Assembly (NCBI RefSeq): GCF_028858725.1
Contig: NC_084769.1
Location: forward strand, 12,959,501 to 13,023,500
Length of the DNA: 64,000 bases
Source: Colius striatus
Taxonomy: Eukaryota; Chordata; Aves; Coliiformes; Coliidae
Reading direction: 5' to 3'
Part shown: one piece after another, positions 13,755 to 23,700 of the stretch
Position numbering within the stretch: position 1 is the stretch's first letter
How the letters are laid out: each line of letters opens with the position of its first letter
Program-made: the position numbers and the translations under genes
Notes under the pieces: model-generated
Told to the model about the DNA's origin: nothing
What the model saw: only the letters and a program-made list of their open reading frames with translations
The model's database searches: none

Positions 13755-14130
13755 CCTTCTTGTCCATGAGCCACATGAAGAAGAAGCAGGGGACGAAGCC
13801 GATGGGCCCCCAGAAGACGAGCAGGGCGATGTCCCAGCCGCTGAAGCCGAAGGCCAGGCGGGCCGAGTTCTGGATGGGGCCCCAGCTGTTCCACACCAGG
13901 CCCTGAGCGAAGCCCAGCAGCGAGAAGAGCAGCAGCACCAGCCACCGCCGCCCGTAGACGCGGCCTGCCAGCGGCGCCAGCCGCCCCACTGGCACCGGCA
14001 CCGCCGCCGGTACCGCCGGGCCCCCCGCGGGCCCCCGCGGCTGCGGCCGCCGCCGCTCCTGCCGCCGCTGCTGTGGTGGCGGCGGCAGGAGGGGCTGCCG
14101 CTCCTCCGCGCTGCTCCAGCCTAAGCCCAT
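13755..14130 (-). CDS. SLC49A4: SLC49A4 (DIRC2) exon 1, N-terminal 125 codons
   Basis: This is the first coding exon of a lysosomal major-facilitator-type carrier of the SLC49 family, the human DIRC2 protein, reported as a proton-coupled pyridoxine exporter of lysosomes. Recognition rests on the near-identical family segments [34 protein letters not shown] and [14 protein letters not shown]. Residues 63-80 and 99-122 form the first two membrane helices. E10-R-Q-P-L14-L15 is an acidic dileucine motif, the known lysosomal sorting signal in the human protein. The start at 14130 is the first ATG in frame and matches the human MG-x-x-WSS start; its -3 base is C, but +4 is G. The exon ends after DKK plus one base (phase 1) at a gtgagc donor. 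Residues 16-56 are a proline/glutamine/arginine-rich variable stretch. The remaining exons are outside the window. Confidence 0.95.
14056..14091 (-). other. SLC49A4: Perfect 13-bp hairpin in SLC49A4 exon 1
   Basis: ctcctgccgccgc at 14056-14068 is exactly complementary to gcggcggcaggag at 14079-14091, with a 10-base loop. In the SLC49A4 mRNA the stem begins 39 bases after the A of the start codon and spans codons 14-25, including the second half of the dileucine signal. Such a GC-rich stem would be stable in RNA. Confidence 0.85.
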
Positions 14131-14146
14131 CTGCAGGGGCGCTGAC

Positions 14147-14174
14147 GGGGGCCCGCCGGGGACGGGGCCGGGGG
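14147..14174 (+). promoter_or_regulatory. G-quadruplex motif
   Basis: Four runs of at least four G occur on the plus strand (14147-14151, 14158-14161, 14064-offset run at 14164-14167, and 14170-14174), with loops of 6, 2 and 2 bases. It lies 17 bases upstream of the SLC49A4 ATG. It therefore sits on the template strand for that gene, and the SLC49A4 leader RNA would be C-rich here. Confidence 0.8.
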
Positions 14175-14230
14175 AAAGGACACCCACACTTCAGCCCCCA
14201 AGCGCGGCGGCGCTGCCCCGGCCCGGCACA

Positions 14231-14242
14231 GCCGCATGCGCG
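14231..14242. promoter_or_regulatory. NRF1-like site
   Basis: gccgcatgcgcg matches the palindromic NRF1 consensus (YGCGCAYGCGCR) at 10 of 12 positions, with the right half perfect. NRF1 sites are common in CpG-island bidirectional promoters. Binding is inferred from sequence only. Confidence 0.5.
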
Positions 14243-14387
14243 GTCGGGGACGGCCGGCGGCCGCCTCCTTCCTCCGCCGGCGAGGGGAGGAGGGAAGCGG
14301 CGCCAGGGAGGAGAGCCGGACCCGGCGCCTGCGGCGAGGGAGCCGTGCCGGCGGACAGCCGTAGCGCCTTGGCGCGGAGGAGCGTGC

Positions 14388-14397
14388 GGGGCGGGGG
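14388..14397 (+). promoter_or_regulatory. GC box (Sp1/KLF type)
   Basis: ggggcggggg is a strong GC-box sequence, about 300 bases upstream of the HSPBAP1 start codon and about 260 bases upstream of the SLC49A4 start codon. In DNA this GC-rich such a match is easily found by chance. Confidence 0.5.
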
Positions 14398-14688
14398 AGC
14401 GCCCGGGATCCCTGGGCCGTCACCCCGCGGAAAGAGGGGACTCGGATTGCGGAGCGAGACCGGGGCGGCCCGTGAGAGCCGCCGCTGGGGGCAGGGGTCC
14501 GCTCGGCTGTCAGCGGAGGGGCCGGGGAAGCCCCTGCCCCGGGGTCGCGGTCAGCCCCGGGCGTCACGCTGCCCCCGCGGCTCCGCCCCGCGCAGCCGGG
14601 CGCGGCGGACTGAGCTCCCCCTTCCGCTAGCGAGGGCGGTGCCGAGGGGAGCCCGCCGGAGCCGCCCCGGAGGGAGAGCCGGAGCAGC

Positions 14689-14725
14689 ATGGCCGGGGCG
14701 CAGAGCCGCCGTCCTCTCGCGCCGG
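14689..14725 (+). CDS. HSPBAP1: HSPBAP1 exon 1 (start codon)
   Basis: This exon encodes residues 1-12 ([12 protein letters not shown]) plus the first base of codon 13, ending at a gtaggt donor. The start context is strong: A at -3 (agcATGg) and G at +4. The joined codon 13 (G plus GT from exon 2) is glycine, leading into EDVKPF as in the family. The N-terminal leader is about 11 residues shorter than the human one, and this part is poorly conserved. Exon choice rests on phase, start context and position in the CpG island, so it is slightly less certain than exons 2-8. Confidence 0.85.
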
Positions 14726-17700
14726 GTAGGTGCCCCGTGCCTCTCGCTCCTCCGAGCCCGCCGGGCCGCTGAGGGCGCTGGCGCGACCCGGACCCGCCAC
14801 GCTGCGGCCTAGTGCGACTCGGCTGCGCGGCGAGGCCCGGGCCCGGCAGCGCTGCTGCGCTCCAGGCCGCGGGCCGGCGGGCGGGAGAAGGTGGGCGAAG
14901 CGGGGGCGTGAGTGGGACCTTCATGCCGGTCCGTCAGCTCCTCCTCGGAACCTTCCTGCTCAGGCGCGGGCCCGGTACCGCAGCGGTCGCAGAGGGCAGA
15001 GCTGTACTTGCGGCGAGTGCGGTGCCGGCGCGCAGCTGAGTCTCGAGGAATCAGCCCTCTTAAAGGGAGAAGTAAATTGTTTTGTGGCGAGGTGACTGCA
15101 AACCAGCAGTGGTCTGGATTGGGGAGAAAAAAATGTCGGATTCAGTCACAACCTGCACGGAAATCAATTTAATAGTCTTTCGTATGAATATATCACCATG
15201 TGGGCTACACTACTACACTCGTTAGAAACGATTAGCATTTAGATAGATTGAAGTATATGTTCAATCCGTCAGGTTGCGTGAGTATTTATCTGCATATCTA
15301 CCGTCTGCCTCATATGCTGCACAATGCCTCATCTTCCCTGAAAAATATTGGGTATTTCAGTTTGGCTTGCTTAGGCATTCTGTCACAAAGCCTGGAAGTT
15401 GGCTTGATGAATGCTTATGCGTGTAGTTAGGGAGACCTGAGCACTGGGATCCACATGGGCTGGTTTTAAATCCAGTGTCAGTAACTTAATGTGCTGGGCA
15501 GTGGCAGCACACAACTGAATTTCACACATGGTGCCCATCCTATGGTTTTGCAACCAAAGCTACAAAGTCATTAAAATCTTCCCAAAATGTGGACATCGCA
15601 TTTTGTTTAGTCCACACAGCTCTGTTTGCTAGACTGATGTTCAAATCAGAAGCTGTACTGAAGGTGCAAAAAGGAAGTTTGTACCAACTGAAGTCAACAG
15701 AACTATAGTCAAAAGGAAAATGAGGTTTTTGTCTAGAAAAGTTCAGGAAATTCCCCACAAAAAAAAGCATGCACAATTAAATAGTGGGAGGACATGCATA
15801 TAGTAGCAAACTAAAATCTGAGCTTGCTATGTACCACTGTAGTGAGAAAAACACAGTCAAAATATTGGACAAGATTCAGATTTGATCATGACCAATGCAT
15901 ATTCCAGAAGTGCTTTGGGGCTCCAAGGAAGATTAATTCCCTGTTTTACTGGGTCTTTTTCATACACTACCACCTCAGCATAGTTTAGCCCATGCCAAAA
16001 TGTTCTTTCAATTAAAATGGCTATGTTACTACTATGATTTAATTGATTCAGTGGCATTGAGCCAAAGACAAAAGTGCTGTCATTTGCAGAAGTAAACAAA
16101 GTGAAAGAATATTTCCCTCTCTGAACACTTTTCCATTAACCCTAGTAATTGTGGGGGTTTCTTAGTGATTCTAGAGGAAGGAAACCCGTCCAGAAATAAG
16201 AAAAGTGAGGCTTTCCAGTGTCCTTCAACTGCAAAACTTTCATCCTAGTACCTGCATAGCAAAATGAAAAATTGGTATAAGCAGAGTAACTCTGATAACT
16301 TAACCAAGCCACTTCATCTGATGACTTTAAGTACATTTTGCCTCTTGCTTGGGTCAGCAAGAAAGAGAAATTTCTGAGAAACAGCGATGAAAGAAATGAG
16401 TTGTCAATATAGACTCAGAAAGTCTAAGTGTATTTGCTGTTGACTTAATCATGAGTTAAGTAATTTATTTTAATTGCTTGATTTGAAATAGCTCCATCTT
16501 TTCATAGCTTCACAACCCATATGTGCATCTTTCAGTCATGGCCTGACCTTTTTAATCCAGCTATTTAATTAACACAGTGTAATATTCTGTGTGAATTATT
16601 CTTGTTTGCTGGATATGGTACCATTTAAATTTGTTAATGTAAAGGAGCAGTGCATTGTTGATAAACTGTTGGAAACCAAATTAGCTTTATCTTGCAGCTA
16701 GCTGGTTGCCTTATTTCACTCATGGGTATAATACTTCTCTAAATATGCTAATTTCACTCTTTTCTCCGTGTGGTGACATTTTTACTGTTCTCATTACTGG
16801 CATTTGTAATATTTGGGGTGGGGAAAATCTTTTCTTACTTTAACCTCATTATAATGTAGCCAAAGAGATTTGAATATTATCAGATGAAGAACACATATAT
16901 TCAGGCAAGTGGAAAGGTTATTTTGTCTTCTGGCCCAGAACTTTCGTGCTTAGAGCAGGACTTGCGTGGACTTAAGGGTGTCTAGATTCTAAACTGTGAT
17001 ACAGAACCTTATCCAGTTACTAATCGCCCAACTACAACAAAGTATTCATTGGTAGGTGCCTCCATTTCAAACCTGAAAGCTCTCAAGGTGGTTATGTCTT
17101 TGTGTTCATGCCTATCTGCCTGTATCCAGCCTAAAACCTTCTGGAAATCATCTTAGGAGGAGTTAGTGGCCTGGAGCTCTGATAGACTAATGGTGATGGA
17201 TAAAAATTATATGTCTGAAGCTGTGATTGCTGCCAAAAACTCATCCCATCCCTGAGGCAGGCCTGTCTGATCCGCTTATGAGTTGGCATCTAGACTGTGC
17301 TGATTTAAACCTGGTTTATTAAGATAAACTGAAGGCTTTGACAGGTTTGTTGTAACCTTGAGACATCTGGACCATCCAAGTCTGCTTAAACACACTAGTC
17401 ATGTAATGGTTGAGCTGGGTAGTCAGAAGAGTATCTCCCCATTGTGCAACCGCCAGTTCCTGGTGCACTAGGAAGTGCCATTTGCTCTCTCAGATCACTA
17501 TTTTTTTGACAGGTTTGCTCTCCATGTGACTTTCTTCAAAGACATATGGTGAACTTCAGCATCCCCTTGTTTCTTAGGCCTCTCTCCCAACCACTACTAA
17601 CATCACGTGTACAGTCTTGTACTTTTGTGTCAACTTAGATCCTACAGTCTGACAAGTAGCAGTTGGTTCCATGCCCTATGAAAGCTGGAAGCATTTTGTC

Positions 17701-20700
17701 ACAAAATGAGCAGGACCCAAAATGTATTCAAAAAGTCAAAAGTGGCATTTAGCCAATTCTGAATGTTCCTCCTCCAGCATCCAAAACCAGACCTTTTTTC
17801 CAGGGACTGAGAGGAACCTCATGAGGTTCAACAAGGACAAGTGCAGAGTCCTGCACCTGGGGAGGAACAATGCCATGCACCAGCACAGGCTGGGGGTTGA
17901 CTTGCTGGAGAGCAGCTCTGCAGAGAGAGACCTCGGAGTCCTGGTTGATAATAAACTGAACATGAGCCAGTAATGTGCCCTCGTGGCCAAAAAGGCCAAT
18001 GGCATCCTGGGATGCATCAAGAAGAGTGTGGCCAGCAGGTTCAAGTTGGTTCTTATCCCCCTCTCCTCTGCCCTGATGAGGCCTCATCTGGAGTCCCGTG
18101 TCCAGTTCTGGGCTCCCCAGCTCAAGAAGGACAGAGGACTTCTGGAGAGGGTCCAGTGCAGGGCCACCAAGATGATCAGGGGACTGGAACATCTTCCTTA
18201 TGAGGAAAGGCTGCGGGAACTGGGGCTGTTTAGTCTGGAGGAGACTGAGGGGGGATCTCATCAATATTTACAAATATCTAAATGAGTGGGTGTCAGGATG
18301 TTTGGGCATCCCTTTTTTCTATTGTATCTAGCAACAGGACCAGGGGTAATGGGATGAAGCTGGAACACAGAAAGTTCCATTTAAATGTAAGAAAAAACTC
18401 TTTTACTATGAGGGTGAGGGAGCCCTGGCACAGGCTGCCCAGGGAGGGTCTGGAGTCTCCTTCCTTGGAGGTCTTCAAAACCCGCCTGGACATGTTCCTG
18501 TGTGACCTGATCTAGGTGGGCCTGCTTTAGCATGAGGGTTGATCTTTAAAGGTCTCTTCCAACCCCTACCATTGTCTGATTATAGTGGAGATGATTCTAG
18601 GTTTACAATGAGCCAGAGCTGTGAATGATGTAAGTTAACTGAGTGACACAAGGATGTCAGTGAAAATCTCCACCTGTCTTCCTGGACTGTAACTGCCTCA
18701 GTGTAGATCTGATGCCTGCAAGAAGAGCTAGTCGTATTGTTGTGGTACTGGTCTGTCCATTGTATCCATGGTGAACATGCTTCTCATTTCTGATTGGACT
18801 TTGTCATTGTCGTGACGTTAATGTTTAAAGGGAATCTGAAAGTATTGAAACTCCTCTACCTAAAAGTCTTCTCCAGATATACTAATAGGTTGGCAAATGG
18901 TGAGGTTTGGTAAGTTTTGCATATTGCAAGAATTGGAAGGGACCTTTAGAGATCATCTAGTCCAACCCCCCTGCAGAAGCAGGTCCAACTAGATTAGGTC
19001 GCATAGGAACATGAAGAAGCTTTCAAAATTCAAAGCAGCAGCACTGTCATGGTTTCTTCTAAAATTAAAGGTCACCTTCAGTCTCCAAAAAAGCAAATGC
19101 AGCTGATTAGAACAAGAGTTCATGCACATCTGAGTGGTGATTTGAGTCTACAGAGTCCTTGATCTTCTCCGATATTTAGCTCTTGGTGTTTACAGATAAA
19201 GAAACTTTGCAGGCAGTTGTTATTTGAAAAAGAGAAAGAAAATCTCTGGAGGGAAGATGGTAAAGATATGTTGACACCACTACCAACAGCTTGTATTATA
19301 AATTTGTGAATGATAAGCTCCTATGTAACAAGACTGTGCTTTTTCAGAAAAAGCAGTTTCTTTTATGTTTAGTATTTATATTTAAAAGCAGAGTAACGTT
19401 AATGAAATATTAGGGTTGGAAATGAAATTAGAAGAGCTTGATGGTTCACATTTTGATGAGCTGTATGAGGTTGAATGTATCCTTAGCTCTACATTATGTC
19501 AAAGCACGGTTTTACATTCTTTATATGAATCCCAGGGTTCAAAACATACACCACTAACAGTTCTTCTTTGACAGATTTCATGTTGCTGCATGAGGACCTC
19601 TATAAAGAGAAATAGCAACTTGAAGCTAAACTACTTTCTGATTGTTTTACTGGTGCTGAAAGAAGGGGAATGATGTAAACAGATGGAATAATAGCCATGC
19701 TTTTTGTTTAATATTCCTATAATAATGGCAGTCCCTGAAACTAATACCTTGTTTGTGCACGTTGGTTATTGTGCACTTCAGAAACTTGTTTTGAGGTTCA
19801 TATAGTGGATCTCTCTGCTTTCAGTTCAATAATTTACGTAATTCAATAATACTTTTTCTTTTAAAGTACAGTTTCATTCTGACAGTTGTACCTCTAATTG
19901 ACTCAGTCACTAGTTGTAATTTGTATCTTATGTAATATAATAGTGAACAAAGTCATGTATTCTTCCATGATAACCCCTTTGTGGATCACAATCAAAAGGC
20001 TCAGTGGTATTATTGGCTACCTATTACAATGGCTTACAGGAAAATATATGTGTTTAGAATACTATGACTACTTGCTTATGGGAAAATGGTGTATTTTAAA
20101 AGATTCAGATTCCTTTGTTGCTGTCATTTTGAAGTTCGTGTCAGTCAAGTTTGCAGGATAGGACAACAATAAAGTCATAAATGGTTACTGTTTCTGGCAG
20201 TGAATTTTATACAGTGCATTCATCAATGTAAGTGTAAAACATTCACATTTACTACTAACAAGGAACAGAAAAAGAAGTAGAAATAAACTTTATTTACAAC
20301 ATGAACGGGTTTTTTTCTTGGAAATACAGGTGTTAGTTCTCTAAAGTGCCAGTTCCCTTGCCTTAAGTCATAATGTTATATTAGTAATCAGTTGTATTAA
20401 ATTTCCCATCTATTAGGAAATGTGAGAAATAAGTATCGGTGCTGGTGGGCTAAGAGAGAGCTTTGCTACCAAATTTCCTCAGTAGCAGCTGGGTGTAATT
20501 TACACCCCAAACAGACAGCTGTAATTGTAGCAGCCTATCTTAAGAAAGAACATTCTCTCCTTTGGAGAGACTCATATGTAACCTGATGGAAGGTTTTGGT
20601 CAAAGATCATAGTCTTCAAAATAAAATGAAATGCTATTTATCCAACAAGTGCTGAAGTTTCATTGTGTTTCACTTTGCTTTGAGCAATTTTGCCAGTAAG

Positions 20701-23700
20701 AAGTATACACAGTTCATTTGAAATACATTTAGTGTGACTTCTGTTAGTTGTACATACCATAATTTTCCTGGATTTGGGGGAGTGGAAGAGGAAGGGGATA
20801 TTTCAAATGGCAGAGGTGCTGGCAGGAGCTGTAAGGACAGGGAGGGGAATGGAAAGCATTTCTTCTACTGGAGAGCAGAGGAGCTGATGTGATTCAACAT
20901 TCAGTTAGTTAGCTAAAAACTGACAGGACTGTTTTCTAAAGCACTGACACGAGTGCTTTTCTGATCTCCAGGGTAAGAGGATGAAGAGAAGCTGGCCAGG
21001 GGGTCAGGAAGAGCTTTCTAGGAAGAGCCCTTTGGGATTTAGAGAGAAATTTCATGATGTATGCTTGAAATGATATGCTGTCATTTAGAACAGGGGTGGG
21101 AAGTGTTCCTAGTTTTGTATTCAAGGCTCAGCTTCTTACTCCACCCCTAAGAAGTCTGGCAGCTATTTCCTTTTCGTTATCAGAAGGACAGTTTGAGGTT
21201 TGAGGGCATAGCCCACAATTTTATCTTACTTCATTTCTTGAGTCACTCAGACTTACTGTAAGAAAAACTGTAAAATGTCCAGCCCTGCCACAGGAGGACT
21301 GGAAAGTGACTACCAGTACAAATTCCTCTTTTGGCTTCTTTCTTTTCTTTTGATGCCCTCCTCCATGGTAGTAGACACAGAGAGCAAGGAAGGGTGTGTT
21401 GACTTCAGGCTATCAGAGTAAGCTTCAGGTGCCAGTCTTACCTGTCTATCCTGAGAGGCTCCATGCAACTGCTAACTATCTTTCAGTGAACAAATTATCT
21501 ATGCAAATGTAAGTTAGATGCCTCCCAGCTATGCTGCATCTAAAGTATTGACATTCTCAGAGTCAAAAACAATAGTACCAGCAATAACTGGTTAGGAAGA
21601 AGTATCCAGATATTCAAATGGTATATCCTTCAAGCCACTCGTGTCCATTTAAATGCATTCTGTTTGCACAGAGCAGGCTGATCATAGTGTGGAACGTTGT
21701 AATCACATGCAGATTATTTTAAGTTGTTTTTTTTAATTTACAGAGTCAATGCACTGTGAAATCATTAAGTCTGACCTCCAAACCAAGTCACTTCTCCTTG
21801 CTTTGGGGACTTTCCCCATCCTCCCCCACACCTTCTCTTTTCCCACTCCTGGTTTCTGGGCAGTTAAGATTGTGGAGGTTGGTTGATTTTTTTGAGTGAC
21901 CTATCTGCTCTGTATTAAATGTATTGAAAATGCTATTCTTTTCTTTTAACTTTTTAATATTTTTTTAAAAAAATAAGGATAATGAAGCATTACAGATTTG
22001 CAAGAGAAACAATTTGACGATGCTTATACCAAATACATTACCAGGATTTCCTTGTACTCCCTCTTTTAGAAAATAATTTTAATACCTCTCAATTAAATCT
22101 CATATTTAAGCAGCAGGGTGTTTTAGCAGAAGCCAACTGCCACGCACTAATGAACTCTTGTAATTTGCTAAATTATTTTAAATGAATGACAGTACATTTA
22201 GCGTTTTAATGACAGTACATTTAACTTGTGAACAACTTTGATCAAGTCCACTTTTCGTCAGGCTGCCTGCTGTGCTGAACTCTTTATTCCCAAACCTCAC
22301 TCGGTTACTCAGAAAAATTGTTAATCAGAAACGTTCAATTATTTTCTCTCTCAGAAGCACAAAGTCTACTGGAAAGTACTTAGCCAATTCTTTGCTTTCC
22401 TTATATCTGCCTTCAGTGCTGAGTGTGGATGAGTCCTCATATTTGACAACACTTCACGTAGAGACAACTGGAGAGCTTTGTTTTTTTAATTGGAAGATCT
22501 CTGTTTCGCAATGTGTTACCTTTCTAAAGAACACCTACGTTTTTCGCCAATTATCTAACTATCACAGTTACAAAACTTGAGCTAAAACTTGCTTTGGTTT
22601 TTCAGTTCCTGGTTGGATTCTATACACGCCTGGTGTAAAGTCAAAACATGAGACAAATTATTCCTGCTTCCTTTTGTACCATGAAGCCACATCATTTGTT
22701 GAGTCTGATAGAAAGAACTAATTTAAAGTATTGCTTTTCTCTTTTGGATCAGAGTACAGCTGAGAAAATGAAGACTCCAACAGAGCTTTTCTTTTCAAAA
22801 GGAATATGCATTTCTATTCTCACCTACTACCTGATCTCCCCAAGGAATTTCATATCTAATGCCCAAGATGGACATTTTATTTCTTTGCAACACATTGTAT
22901 TTATACACGTTTTACTTACACACATCCATGTCCAAACTGTATGTCCTTACGTAATGCTACACAACCTTGGGTTTTGCCTAGGAGTCAGTTACCATAAATT
23001 TCAGATTAGGAAATGCTGAGAAGCAAGAGCCTGAGGTCTTTCTGAAGCTATGGTAACAGTATCTAAAGAAGAGATTATTGTTATTTTAAATTACAAATTT
23101 TTCTGCTAATCTCTCTCTTTCAAGAGATATCTTCGGATATCCCTCGTAATTACTTTTTATCACTCCTGCAGTATATAATTCCATCACAAATCTCTGCTGG
23201 TCATGAGCAGAGTTCTCCAAATTATCATAATATCTGTTTGATGTAGTATATGATATTTACCTTTTATCATGTGCCTTTTCTCTAACAGGCATTTAGATAT
23301 GCGTGATAAATCTGATGAGGAAAGAATCACATTTAGCTGACTGCTGTTCTCACCAAGGAATACATAAATCTGAATGAAGACAAAGATTTTTTGCACAAAA
23401 TCAGCAAGAATCTCCATTTGTCTTTGCAAAAAAAAAATCTCCTAATGTTCATTTAGCTAATGCTTTAAATTTTCTGAAGCATTTCGGCATTCACTGCTGA
23501 TTATATTGTACGTGCTGTGTGAGATTATCTGTATCAGGAAAAGATGTATATGCATCTAATATGAATTTAGTAGTTTGAAGACAGGAATGATTAGCATCTT
23601 ACTTAGACAGACTGTTCCTTTCTCATTGTTTCTAAATTTTATAGGGGAGTAGGTTTACACATGAATAAAGCCTGGTGACATGACAAAAACCTCCAGCTAA

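Larger units (their letters stand above)
14131..14688. promoter_or_regulatory. Divergent promoter interval between SLC49A4 and HSPBAP1
   Basis: Only 558 bases separate the two start codons. The interval must therefore hold both 5' UTRs and both transcription start regions, and it is CpG-dense throughout. Visible elements are a G-quadruplex motif (14147-14174), an NRF1-like site (14231-14242), a GC box (14388-14397) and an ETS-type cttccg core at 14631-14636. I cannot place the start sites exactly. The divergent order of the two genes matches human 3q21. Confidence 0.85.
13560..15060. promoter_or_regulatory. CpG island shared by SLC49A4 and HSPBAP1
   Basis: GC content rises abruptly here and CpG dinucleotides are dense throughout, against AT-rich and CpG-poor DNA on both sides. 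The island spans the first coding exons of two divergent genes and the interval between them. No TATA box is apparent at a sensible place. This is the usual form of a dispersed-start, housekeeping-type promoter. The limits are judged by eye from base composition. Confidence 0.9.

Noticed and set aside
14073..14924. Several long open frames on both strands across the CpG island (up to 267 codons).
   Set aside because: GC-rich DNA is poor in stop codons. The frames overlap each other and the two real exons, are mostly R/G/P/A, and have no family features.
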